Assembly: GCA_012103375.1 (NCBI GenBank)
Contig: WLWX01000001.1
Coordinates: forward strand, 3,018,492 to 3,082,491
Length of the DNA stretch: 64,000 nt
Reading direction: 5' to 3'
Source: Paracoccaceae bacterium
GTDB taxonomy: Bacteria > Pseudomonadota > Alphaproteobacteria > Rhodobacterales > Rhodobacteraceae
Part shown: positions 10,215-18,418 of the stretch, piece by piece
Layout: each line of letters starts with the position of its first letter
Numbering within the stretch: the stretch's first letter is position 1
The notes under the pieces: model-generated
Seen by the model: only the letters and a program-made list of their open reading frames with translations
Database searches by the model: none
Told to the model about the DNA's origin: nothing
Program-made: the position numbers and the translations under genes

Positions 10215-10229
10215 CTGCTGGCCCTGTAA

Positions 10230-10972
10230 TCATATATGTATCTGGGGCAACTTGCGCAGGGATTTCAACGCCAGCGCCCCATACCCCCCCATGCCGTTTT
10301 TTCGCAGAACCTGCAAATCCTCTCGGGTGCGGCGGATCAGTTTACGAACCGAACCGTTGCTGAGGCCGCCGCTTCGCATCCGGACCAGAACCTGAGGGAT
10401 GTATCGAACCGCGCCGCCGTCGCTGCGCAACAGACGTATCATCAGATCGTAATCTGCCGAGATCTGGAAGCTGCTGTCATATGGCCCGACTTCCGGCAGC
10501 GCGCTGCGTCGCACAAACAGCGTTGGATGCGGCGGCATCCACCCGCGCCGTAGCCTTCGCGCATCAAAAGCGTGGCTGCGCCATCTGCGGACAATACGAG
10601 TGGGGTCGTGCCGGGAAACATAGTCCAGATCACCGTAAACCACCGCGACCGCCCGATCCTCGAACACTGTTGCGACCTGTTGCAGCACATCGGCGCTGGC
10701 AAAGACATCATCTGAATGGAGGATGCCGACAACCTCGCCAGTGGCCCGCCGGGTTGCTGTGTTCAGCGCGTCGTAGACACCGGCGTCGGGCGACCGGCTG
10801 ACCGTTCTGCCGGATCGGCGCGCGCTGCCAGCAGGTTTGCCGTGGCATCGTCGGTTCCGCCATCCTGAATCAGATGTTCCCAATCGGTGAATGTCTGCGC
10901 ATCCAGGCAATCCAGCGCCGCGCCCAGCACATCCGCGCGGTCCCGCGTGGCTGTCAAAATGGAGATCTTCAT
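10230..10972 (-). pseudogene. family 2 glycosyltransferase, frameshifted
   Basis: The ATG at 10972 overlaps the carbamoyltransferase stop by four bases and begins MKISILTATRDRADVLGAAL, a typical GT2 opening. The frame runs through QTFTDWEHLIQDGGTDDAT to about 10805, where one base is missing. In the next frame it continues as SPDAGVYDALN, HSDDVF (the DxD-type region) and ISADYDLMIRLL to the stop at 10230. Restoring one base gives 247 codons plus stop, as usual for this WcaA-like type. As written the N-terminal piece stops near 10763. Together with the wza frameshift, this suggests either locus decay or residual single-base errors. Confidence 0.83.
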
Positions 10973-12675
10973 GGCGCGGCCCGTTTGACCAGCACATGGC
11001 GCCCAAGCACCAGCGCGTCGAGGTCGGTTCGCAGATAGCAGGCAATGGCCTGCTCCGGGCGGTCGACGATCGGCTCGTTCTCATTAAAACTGGTGTTCAG
11101 GACCATACCGTGACCTGTGCGCGATTTCACCGCGCGAATCAGATGATGAAACAGCGGGTTCGTCGTGGCATCAACCGTGTGCAGGCGTCCGGTTCCGTCC
11201 ACATGGGTCACCGCCGGAAAGCGGTCGCGCCATTTCCGCCGGAACCGCACGACATGCATCATGAAGGGGCTGGTTGTGGGTTGTTCGAAATACTCCGCCG
11301 CATCTTCGGCCAGGACAGAGGGGGCGAAGGGGCGGAAGGATTCGCGCCGTTTGATGCGCGCGTTGATTGTCGCTTTCATGTCCGCGGCGGCGGGGTTTGC
11401 CAGGATTGACCGATTGCCCAACGCCCGCGGCCCCCATTCGCTGCGCCCCTGATACCAGCCAATCACCGCACCATCCGCGATCAGATCGGCGGCCCTTTCG
11501 GCCGCTGCGGCCGGGCTTGGCATCTGTTCCGCGCGCAGACCGGCCTGATCAATTGCGGCGCGAATTTCGGCATCGGAGTATTCCGGCCCCCAGAACGCGT
11601 GTTGCATTCGGAACCGTTCGGTCCGCCCCAACCCGACATGCCAGCAGTGCAGCGCCGCGCCAAGTGCGGTGCCGTCATCAGCGCTTGCCGGTTGGTGGAA
11701 GACTGCCGTGAATTCCGTGTCGCGCGGTATACGCGCGTTCATAACCCCGTTCAGCCCGCACCCCCCGGCAAGGGCCAGTCGGGCGGTTGGGATCAGATCG
11801 TGGGCGCGGCCAAACAGGTGCAACGCCGCCGCCTCAAACCGCAGTTGAACCGACCGCGCAATGTCCTTTTCACGCTGGGTAATCGGGTCATTGCGATGGC
11901 GCGGCGGACCAAACAGATCGGAAATCCTGGTGAAATAGAGACTTGCATTTAGGTTGGCGGCGGGTTTGAGCGCCCCCTCTGCGACCTGCACAAGCTCCCT
12001 TCCCCCGCAGGGCAGGATCTGCTCAATCTCGCGGGCAAACCGATCTTCGCCATATGGGGCAAGACCCATCACCTTATATTCCTCGCCAAACCGGTCAAAT
12101 CCGATGAACTGGCTGAGCGCGGTATAGAAGTGCCCCAGAGAGTGGGGCAGCATAGCCCGCTGACATACCTCGATCCTGTTCCCTTCGCAGCGCGCCACCA
12201 TGGCAGAGGCGAAATCGCCCGATCCGTCATAGGATACCCCCGCTGTCACCGCGTCGAAGTCCGAGGCGAAATAGGCGCTGGCGATATGGGCCAGATGATG
12301 TTCGACCCGGTGAATGCGAAACGTCACGCGCGCCGGGTCTTCGCCGCACATCCGGGCCAGCCCACCAAGACCGACGCGACCGGCACGCTGCCGCCCCAGA
12401 AATCGCCACGCCGCCGATGGGTGGCGCAGCCCATGGCGCAGCTTTGCGGCTGCGTTGGCCCAGGGGTCGCGCGCGACCGCCACATGCCCGACATCGCGCA
12501 ACCGCAGGCCATTCTCCGACAGTAGCCATAGGATCGCGTGTTCCGGGAAGGCATCACTATGTTTGATCCGGGGGCCCAGTCGTTCCTCGGCCACGGCACC
12601 GACAAGCTGACCGTCGATCAGCAGGCAGGCGGCAGCATCCGGGTGATGCGCGTTGAGGCCAAGAATGACGCTCAA
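10969..12675 (-). CDS. carbamoyltransferase, NodU/CmcH family
   Basis: Members of this family transfer a carbamoyl group from carbamoyl phosphate to a sugar hydroxyl through a carbamoyl-adenylate intermediate. The 568-residue protein has the N-terminal ASKHA-like domain (ILGLNAHHPDAAACLL, AVAEERL, then YDGSGDFASA). The C-terminal ATP-binding domain has GWYQGRSEWGPRALGNRSIL. Cytoplasmic location is expected. The substrate is probably a residue of the capsule repeat unit or its nucleotide sugar, judged from its place between glycosyltransferases. It overlaps its neighbours on both sides by four bases. The reading frame is intact. Confidence 0.9.
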   Translation of the reverse strand: MSVILGLNAHHPDAAACLLIDGQLVGAVAEERLGPRIKHSDAFPEHAILWLLSENGLRLRDVGHVAVARDPWANAAAKLRHGLRHPSAAWRFLGRQRAGRVGLGGLARMCGEDPARVTFRIHRVEHHLAHIASAYFASDFDAVTAGVSYDGSGDFASAMVARCEGNRIEVCQRAMLPHSLGHFYTALSQFIGFDRFGEEYKVMGLAPYGEDRFAREIEQILPCGGRELVQVAEGALKPAANLNASLYFTRISDLFGPPRHRNDPITQREKDIARSVQLRFEAAALHLFGRAHDLIPTARLALAGGCGLNGVMNARIPRDTEFTAVFHQPASADDGTALGAALHCWHVGLGRTERFRMQHAFWGPEYSDAEIRAAIDQAGLRAEQMPSPAAAAERAADLIADGAVIGWYQGRSEWGPRALGNRSILANPAAADMKATINARIKRRESFRPFAPSVLAEDAAEYFEQPTTSPFMMHVVRFRRKWRDRFPAVTHVDGTGRLHTVDATTNPLFHHLIRAVKSRTGHGMVLNTSFNENEPIVDRPEQAIACYLRTDLDALVLGRHVLVKRAAP

Positions 12676-13988
12676 CTGCCCGGCCCAGCCAAAAGCGCTT
12701 CGATCTGGTCAAGGCGGGCGGCATAGCTGGCCGCCAATGCGGTTTCGATCCGGCGTTTGTACAGGCATTCGGACCCAGGTGCGGTCAGCAACTGGCCCAG
12801 CATATCCGGCATCGCTGAATTACTGCCTCGTTCGGCCATCGTGACCAGATCGTTTTCGGCCCAGTTTGCCAGCCACGATGTCAGGATCGGCGCGCCGGTC
12901 GACAGATACTCCAGCATCTTGTGGGTGTCGGTTGGCCCGCCCTGTACCTGTTCGTTGAATGCAATCAGCCAGACCGCAACCTTGTCGCCCAGCGCGGCAA
13001 TCTGTTCGGGCAAAAGCCGCCCGGTGAAGATGCAGTTTAGCGCGTTCTGGAGTGCTGCGAACGCGGGTGACGGCGCAAGCCGGGGCAGCGGGCCGATTAA
13101 GCGGAAGGTCACATCCGGAAATCGCCTTACCAAGTCCAGAATAACCGGCCAGTCGATCCAGATGGCGCAGAGGTTTCCAACCATCGCCACTTCGCCGCCC
13201 GTAGCGGTCGTTCCATTTCGCAATCGCCGCTGCGCCGCGCGCGCATGGACCGGGGACAGACCATGGCCAATCACAGGTACCGCGCACCGTGCACCGGATT
13301 TTGCCATGAAATCAGCATGCAGCGCGGCCAGCCTTGTGGCGTGTTTGGTCCCAACCGAGGGGCGCGACGGCGCATCGACCAGATGAAACAGAGACTGTTT
13401 TGCCCCAAACGCGCGCAGATCCGAAAATTGCCCGGTGTTGTCGAAATCCCAGATCAGATCGGCAGGGCCACCCAACGCTCTGGCAATCAGCCGGGCCTGC
13501 CGATGCATGGCGATATCGAACAGGCGCGGCGCGTGAAACTTCATGCGATAGGGAAACCACGTGCCATAGCGAACACACTCGATACCGCTGACGCCCGTTG
13601 CAATACGGCGAATGCCCCTGCCACCGCCCGGCGGCCCGATGAAGGACACACGACAGCCCCGCGCGGCAAGTTCGCGCGCGTAGTAATGTTTCGACACCGG
13701 CAGGCCGTCCCAGTGCTGAGGTGAGATCAGCCGATTGTGTTGAAAAACTCCGTTTTAGGGCCTGAACGATGATTTTTCTTTCCATGCAGCCCGATCCTAA
13801 ATTTTTGGCGCGGGGGTCGGCCCAAATCGCCTACATGCGCTCACGCGCAGCCATGCGCTGTCTCGTGGTCAAAGCTTTCCGACTATTTCGCTTCATAGGT
13901 TTTCGCAAGAAATCCGCGACGCTCTGATTTCGGAGTTTTTCAACACAATCAGCCAGATGCGGGCACCGGGTTTGAACAGGCAACTCAC
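12672..13988 (-). pseudogene. glycosyltransferase (family 1/4 type) interrupted by a 218-bp MITE
   Basis: The longest open stretch (13697 down to 12672) lacks a proper N-terminus. Reading past the insertion restores it: the 38 bp from the GTG at 13988 to 13951 encode SCLFKPGARIWL and join to ISPQHWDGLPVSKHYYAREL once the element at 13733-13950 and one AGCC copy are removed. The joined gene is exactly 364 codons plus stop, and its GTG overlaps the preceding acyltransferase stop, like the other junctions of this operon. The C-terminal half has the GT-B donor-site pattern (GPTDTHKMLEYLSTGAPILTS). The short N-terminal piece stops inside the element, so normal product is unlikely. Confidence 0.85.
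13733..13950. mobile_element. MITE-like element, copy 1 (218 bp)
   Basis: The element has perfect 20-bp terminal inverted repeats (GATTGTGTTGAAAAACTCCG) and is flanked by a 4-bp direct repeat AGCC (13729-13732 and 13951-13954). It carries no transposase gene. It appears base-for-base identical to copy 2 at 14906-15123 and has the same orientation. The TIR shares the core TGTTGAAAAACTCC with the left end of the IS1182-like element at 43896, so that IS family may have mobilised it. It disrupts a glycosyltransferase gene. Confidence 0.9.
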
Positions 13989-14638
13989 AAGTTCAACTCG
14001 GCGGCGCGGAAAGCGGCAAACTCGGCCTGCGGGATATAGCCGTGATAGATATGCGTGGCGGGGCGTATCCTGCAATCTGCGGGGTCCAATCGGCGGATGA
14101 TTCGCGCGGGGTTGCCCGCGATGACAGCATGGCCATCCGGGACATTTTTCGTGACGATCGCACCCGCACCGACCGTGGTGAAATCGCCCAGAGCCACTCC
14201 AGGCAGAACCACAGCCCCGGCCCCGATCCAGCAACCGCGTCCGATGGTGATCCCGCCAGGCTCATGCTGTGCCAGATCGGTTGGCACATGATTCTCGGAT
14301 ATCAGGCAGACGTTCGGCCCGATCCGGGTGTAATCACCGATGCGGATTGGTGACAGCGCCTGAATGTAACATCCCGGCATATAGCCCGGCGCGACCTCGG
14401 CCCCGCACAGCACATTGCGCCACCGGGTCACACGGCTGCTGCGATGCACCGGCCAATAGGGTCCGCGGTTAATGCCGCGCACTTCTTGATCGAACCACAT
14501 GCCAAAGCTGATCGGCGTCGCGCTGTCCGCAGTTTCGGCGATGAAGCGAAACCGGGGCAGGCGCGTGCAGACAACCTCGGCCAGTCGCAGCGGTGAACGC
14601 CAGATGCGCCGCGCGATAGGTGCATTTTGCCCGGTCAT
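13985..14638 (-). CDS. hexapeptide-repeat (LbetaH) acyltransferase
   Basis: This protein of about 217 residues transfers an acyl, probably acetyl, group to a sugar in the cytoplasm. The C-terminal half shows left-handed beta-helix repeats of the [LIV]-G-x4 type (IRIGDYTRIGPNVCLI, ITIGRGCWIGAGAVVLPGV, VGAGAIVTKNVPDG) and closes with VIAGNPARIIRR, as in WbbJ/NodL-type acetyltransferases. The ATG at 14638 overlaps the wzx stop by four bases. A longer in-frame extension to 14998 runs into wzx and the MITE and was rejected. If the polymer is O-acetylated, this enzyme is the best candidate for the step and GhsB a candidate for the reverse. Confidence 0.88.
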   Translation of the reverse strand: MTGQNAPIARRIWRSPLRLAEVVCTRLPRFRFIAETADSATPISFGMWFDQEVRGINRGPYWPVHRSSRVTRWRNVLCGAEVAPGYMPGCYIQALSPIRIGDYTRIGPNVCLISENHVPTDLAQHEPGGITIGRGCWIGAGAVVLPGVALGDFTTVGAGAIVTKNVPDGHAVIAGNPARIIRRLDPADCRIRPATHIYHGYIPQAEFAAFRAAELNL

Positions 14639-16098
14639 GGCCCGCAAACCCGCAGTCCGGCGACGAAGTAAACGCAATAGACCAGGGAATAGGCGAAGCT
14701 GAATCCGGCGATCACGCCCAGCGCCGTCGCCCCTGAAAGCATCGCTGCGACGACGCAGCCTCCGATCAGTGCAGCCGCCCCTAGCGACAGCGCGAACGCC
14801 ATTTTCTGCCGCCCGGTGATCTGAAAAACCGACGACACGGGCGAGACTGCAAGCCGCAGCAACAGCATCGGCGCGAGGATCCGCGCGAATTGCCCGGCCT
14901 CGGCCGATTGTGTTGAAAAACTCCGTTTTAGGGCCTGAACGATGATTTTTCTTTCCATGCAGCCCGATCCTAAATTTTTGGCGCGGGGGTCGGCCCAAAT
15001 CGCCTACATGCGCTCACGCGCAGCCATGCGCTGTCTCGTGGTCAAAGCTTTCCGACTATTTCGCTTCATAGGTTTTCGCAAGAAATCCGCGACGCTCTGA
15101 TTTCGGAGTTTTTCAACACAATCGGCCCATTGCGGCCCGAGGTAGAGCGTGAAGACCGCAGGCGCCGCCCAGATTAAAGCGGCGCAGGGAAGCAGCCCGA
15201 CCAGAAACACCCCGACAGCCGTGTTCAGGTACAGGGTCCGGCAACTTCCAGTGTTGCGCCAAGCCACCGCTGCTTCGGCGCGAAACACTTGCCCGACGGA
15301 CGCGCCGATCAGTGTTATAGGCAGGCCTGCAAGTCGCCGCGCCCGGGAAAATGCGCCCAGCGCTGGCCCCGCGCCAAGGGTCGCCAATGCGAAAACGGGC
15401 AGGTGCTGGTTCCAGCTGCCGACCAACTCGGACGGCAAGGTGAACTGGGCAAAGCGGCGATGTCGCACGGCGACCACATGCATGCGTCGAAGCGATGGCC
15501 GCTTACCCGGTAGCTCTGTCCGCCAAAGATGCATCCCAAAACCAAGGGTGACAAGCTGACCCGTCAGATAGCCAGCGAAAAGCCCGGCCTGCCCCCACCC
15601 CAAGATACCGCACAGGAGGGAAACCACGACAATCCCCGCTGTGCTGCTCACCTGCAGGCGTGCCAGAAATCCGTATCGGCGCGCGCGGTTCGCCAGGGTG
15701 GTCAGCGCCGCCATCGCGCCTGCGATCGCGACGGTGATCGGCAGCAGCCACAACCAGCCAACCGCCACATTGATAAGTGAGGCAAGACTCAGCGCGACAA
15801 GAAGGCCCAGGGCCAGACAGATCGCCAGACCAAAGCAGAGCCAGACCAGCGCCCGCGCCGCCTGTTCTGAGCGCGCCGCAATGATCCCATGGTGCATCTG
15901 CAGCGCGGCCACAACGCTCAGTATTCCGGTCGCGGCCATAAACAATGCCAGCGCGCCATAATCCGCCGGGGAGTAAAGCCGCCCCAGCAGTGGTGCCGCC
16001 AGGATCGGCAACACCAGCGCCACCGCCTGCCCGGTGCCAAGCCGCGCGACATTGCCAATGAACGCCCGTTGCGGCCGGGCAATCAGTGGCACGCTCAA
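14635..16098 (-). pseudogene. Wzx-type polysaccharide flippase interrupted by a 218-bp MITE
   Basis: This multispanning inner-membrane protein would flip the lipid-linked repeat unit. From the ATG at 16098 (MSVPLIARPQRAFIGNVARL) about ten hydrophobic segments are visible up to TLYLGPQWA, where the element at 14906-15123 enters. The reading frame continues on the other side as EAGQFARILAPMLLL and two or three more membrane segments to the stop at 14635. Removing the element and one GGCC copy gives exactly 413 codons plus stop. In its present state the N-terminal part ends in 38 element-encoded residues. The C-terminal part is open in frame with an ATG inside the element (MERKIIVQALKRS), so a detached C-terminal fragment could be made. 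Confidence 0.88.
14906..15123. mobile_element. MITE-like element, copy 2 (218 bp)
   Basis: This is a second copy with the same perfect 20-bp inverted ends as copy 1. It is flanked by the 4-bp direct repeat GGCC (14902-14905 and 15124-15127). It lies in wzx, about 1.2 kb from copy 1, in the same orientation. By eye no base differs between the copies, which indicates very recent movement. Element plus one target repeat is 222 bp (74 codons), so only internal stops, not frame, disrupt the host gene. Confidence 0.9.
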
Positions 16099-17297
16099 CG
16101 GATCGCTCGCTTAAGTTCAGGCTCTGAATCGCCGAAAAACCGTTGATTTCTGGCGTGATCAGAGGCAATGGAACGATAAACTCTCGTGAATTTCCCGGCG
16201 ATCCGGGGCCATCCGAATTCCCGCGCGATCCGGCCCGGTGTGCGGTCCGCAATACGCCGACACCGCGCAGGATCGGACAGCAGCCCGCGCAACGCATGGG
16301 CCAGGGCGTCCGGCGTTCGATCAACAACGCAGCTCGCAACGAGTTCCGCAACAACAGGCGAGATTCCGACGCCGGGCGTCGTGATGACCGGCGTTCCAAC
16401 GTCCAGCGCCTCGGCCACTGCGATGCCAAAGCTTTCGTGCAGCGACGGCGCGACCAGAACATCCGCGCCTGCCAGAAATGCCCATTTCGCCGCATCATCC
16501 AGCGGTCCGACAAACTGCACCCCCGGCCCGACCAGACCCGCATTGGTCAAGGCCGCGCGCAGCCCGATGGGATCCGGCCCGGCGATTCGCAACTGGGTGC
16601 CTCCCACCAGCGCTGCCGCCTGAAGCACAAGATCGACGCCTTTCATCCGGTCCAGCCGCCCAAGAAACGCCACGCGCCGCCCCTGCGGAACACCCTTCCA
16701 GATCGGACTGGCCGACAGCGGCAACGCAGGTGGGTCGATGCCATTTCCGATCACGTGAACCGGGCGAAGATCGAGGGCGAGTGAGCGTATACCGCACGCC
16801 TCGCCCTCCGACGTTGCGTGGATCGCCCCGGCAGTCGCCAGCAGACGCCGTTCGAACCCCGCGATCCACAGGCGTTTCGCCAGCGCCGATTTTCCGGCGA
16901 TCAGATCGCGTTGCAGCATCCCGCGCGGCGAGGTCACATAAGGCACGCCCGCGCGCCGCGCCAATCGTGCCAGCGCAGGCCCGGGCCAGAGGTAGCAGCC
17001 ATTCAGATGCAGCACATCGGCATCGGCCAATGCCGCAGAAACTGATTTGGCCATTGCCGGGCAAAAATACAGCCGATGCGGCGGGCGTGTCGCGAAATAG
17101 CGAACTGTCACGCCATCCACATCCAGCGGAGTATCCAACGGCACATCCGACCGATCCGGCCCGTCAACATCGGTGGTGAACACCTGCACCCTGTGGCCTG
17201 CCTTCACCAGCGCCTTTGCCAGACCATGCCCCGATCGGATTGGGCCGCCATAGCGGGTGGCGGGCAGATAGTTCGGCATATAGAGCAGGATATTCAT
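16095..17297 (-). CDS. family 4 glycosyltransferase
   Basis: This 400-residue GT-B enzyme probably adds one sugar to the lipid-linked repeat unit on the cytoplasmic face. The acceptor domain opens NILLYMPNYLPATRYGGPIR, with a glycine-rich loop. The donor domain shows FLGRLDRMKGVDLVLQAA and the E-x7-E-type motif (PSLHESFGIAVAEALDVGTP) near residue 300. It overlaps wzx and the next gene upstream by four bases each. Donor and linkage cannot be told from sequence alone. Confidence 0.9.
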   Translation of the reverse strand: MNILLYMPNYLPATRYGGPIRSGHGLAKALVKAGHRVQVFTTDVDGPDRSDVPLDTPLDVDGVTVRYFATRPPHRLYFCPAMAKSVSAALADADVLHLNGCYLWPGPALARLARRAGVPYVTSPRGMLQRDLIAGKSALAKRLWIAGFERRLLATAGAIHATSEGEACGIRSLALDLRPVHVIGNGIDPPALPLSASPIWKGVPQGRRVAFLGRLDRMKGVDLVLQAAALVGGTQLRIAGPDPIGLRAALTNAGLVGPGVQFVGPLDDAAKWAFLAGADVLVAPSLHESFGIAVAEALDVGTPVITTPGVGISPVVAELVASCVVDRTPDALAHALRGLLSDPARCRRIADRTPGRIAREFGWPRIAGKFTRVYRSIASDHARNQRFFGDSEPELKRAIR

Positions 17298-18418
17298 GAC
17301 CGATGCCCGATCGCCTGCTCATAAAACACGCGATGCTTGGCGGCAAAGGCCTCAAAGCCGAAGCGTTCTTCGGCGACGTGTCGGGCCGCGCGGCGCGCCG
17401 CTTTGACGGGCTGGTTCAGGACTTCGGCCAAAGCGGCGACATAGGCGCACGGATCCCGGGGTGAGATTACGCGCCCGTTGCGGTCCGCATCCACCGCCTC
17501 ACAAGAGCCATCTTCGTTTCCCACGATTGCCGGGACTCCGCAGGCCAATGCCTCGATCGGGGTCAGGGGCAACCCTTCGCCCCGGTTATAGCCCTTGTCA
17601 GATACAAGCGCGAAAACCCGCGCGGCGCGATAGATGTCCGGCAGATCAGCCTCGTCCACGGATCCAATAAAGCGGCAGCATCCGTTTAGCCCGTGCTGAT
17701 TGGCCACCCCCTCAAGCCGGGCGCGATCTGTGCCATCACCAGCGATGACAAGGCGCGCATCTGGGTGATTCAGGGTCGAAAACGCCGAGATCATCCGGTC
17801 GAACCCTTTGTGGCGCGAATCCTGCGCCAATCGCCCCAACGACAGGATGATCGGCCTGTCAAAGCTGGACGCGAGTCCATAGCGCGACAGAACCTTCGGG
17901 TCCGCCGCCCCCGGGGAGAACCGCGCAAGGTCGACACAATCCCAGATCACGGTGGCCGGTTCAGGATGCATCGCCCCACGCTGCAGATGATCGGCTGTCG
18001 AATAGCAATCGGCGATGACATGGTTGCTGCAATAAAGCGCGCGACGTCGCCGGTGGCTGAGATCCCCCCAGACCTCGCGCCCATAAACATTCAGAATCGT
18101 CCGCGCCCCGGTGAAACGGGCCAGATGTGCGGCCAGCGGGCCGAGGTTCACGTGGGCGGCGTGAATCACATTGGGACGCCAGGTCAGCGCTTGGCGAATG
18201 GCCTGGGCGACCATGGCGGCCCGGCTGCACAGGTTTGGCCGGGTGCTGTGCCAGAACACATCGAAGGGATCCTCGAAACTGTCAGCATCCGGCCCGGCGA
18301 GGGACAGGACACGCAGATCCGCAAACTCCGCCATTGCCTTGATCTGATAACGGCCATACCGGCTGATCCCGCCCTTATCGAAAACTCCGGGGGTTAGGTA
18401 GAGGATGCGCGCGCTCAT
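17294..18418 (-). CDS. family 4 glycosyltransferase
   Basis: This 374-residue GT-B protein opens ARILYLTPGVFDKGGISRYG and has the donor-site signatures LSLGRLAQDSRHKGFDRMI and GEGLPLTPIEALACGVPAIV (E-x7-E). The acceptor-side VNVYGREVWGDL-like stretch (LNVYGREVWGDLSHRRRRAL) is typical of capsule and O-antigen transferases. It overlaps both neighbours by four bases in the operon. It is intact; the sugar specificity is unknown. Confidence 0.9.
   Translation of the reverse strand: MSARILYLTPGVFDKGGISRYGRYQIKAMAEFADLRVLSLAGPDADSFEDPFDVFWHSTRPNLCSRAAMVAQAIRQALTWRPNVIHAAHVNLGPLAAHLARFTGARTILNVYGREVWGDLSHRRRRALYCSNHVIADCYSTADHLQRGAMHPEPATVIWDCVDLARFSPGAADPKVLSRYGLASSFDRPIILSLGRLAQDSRHKGFDRMISAFSTLNHPDARLVIAGDGTDRARLEGVANQHGLNGCCRFIGSVDEADLPDIYRAARVFALVSDKGYNRGEGLPLTPIEALACGVPAIVGNEDGSCEAVDADRNGRVISPRDPCAYVAALAEVLNQPVKAARRAARHVAEERFGFEAFAAKHRVFYEQAIGHRS

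Noticed and set aside
13733-13950. Short open frames inside the MITE as genes
   Set aside because: They are below 40 codons within the element, with no ribosome site and no resemblance to known proteins.
14639-14998. N-terminal extension of the hexapeptide acyltransferase
   Set aside because: It runs antisense-like through the wzx 3' part and into the MITE; the ATG at 14638 fits the operon overlap pattern.
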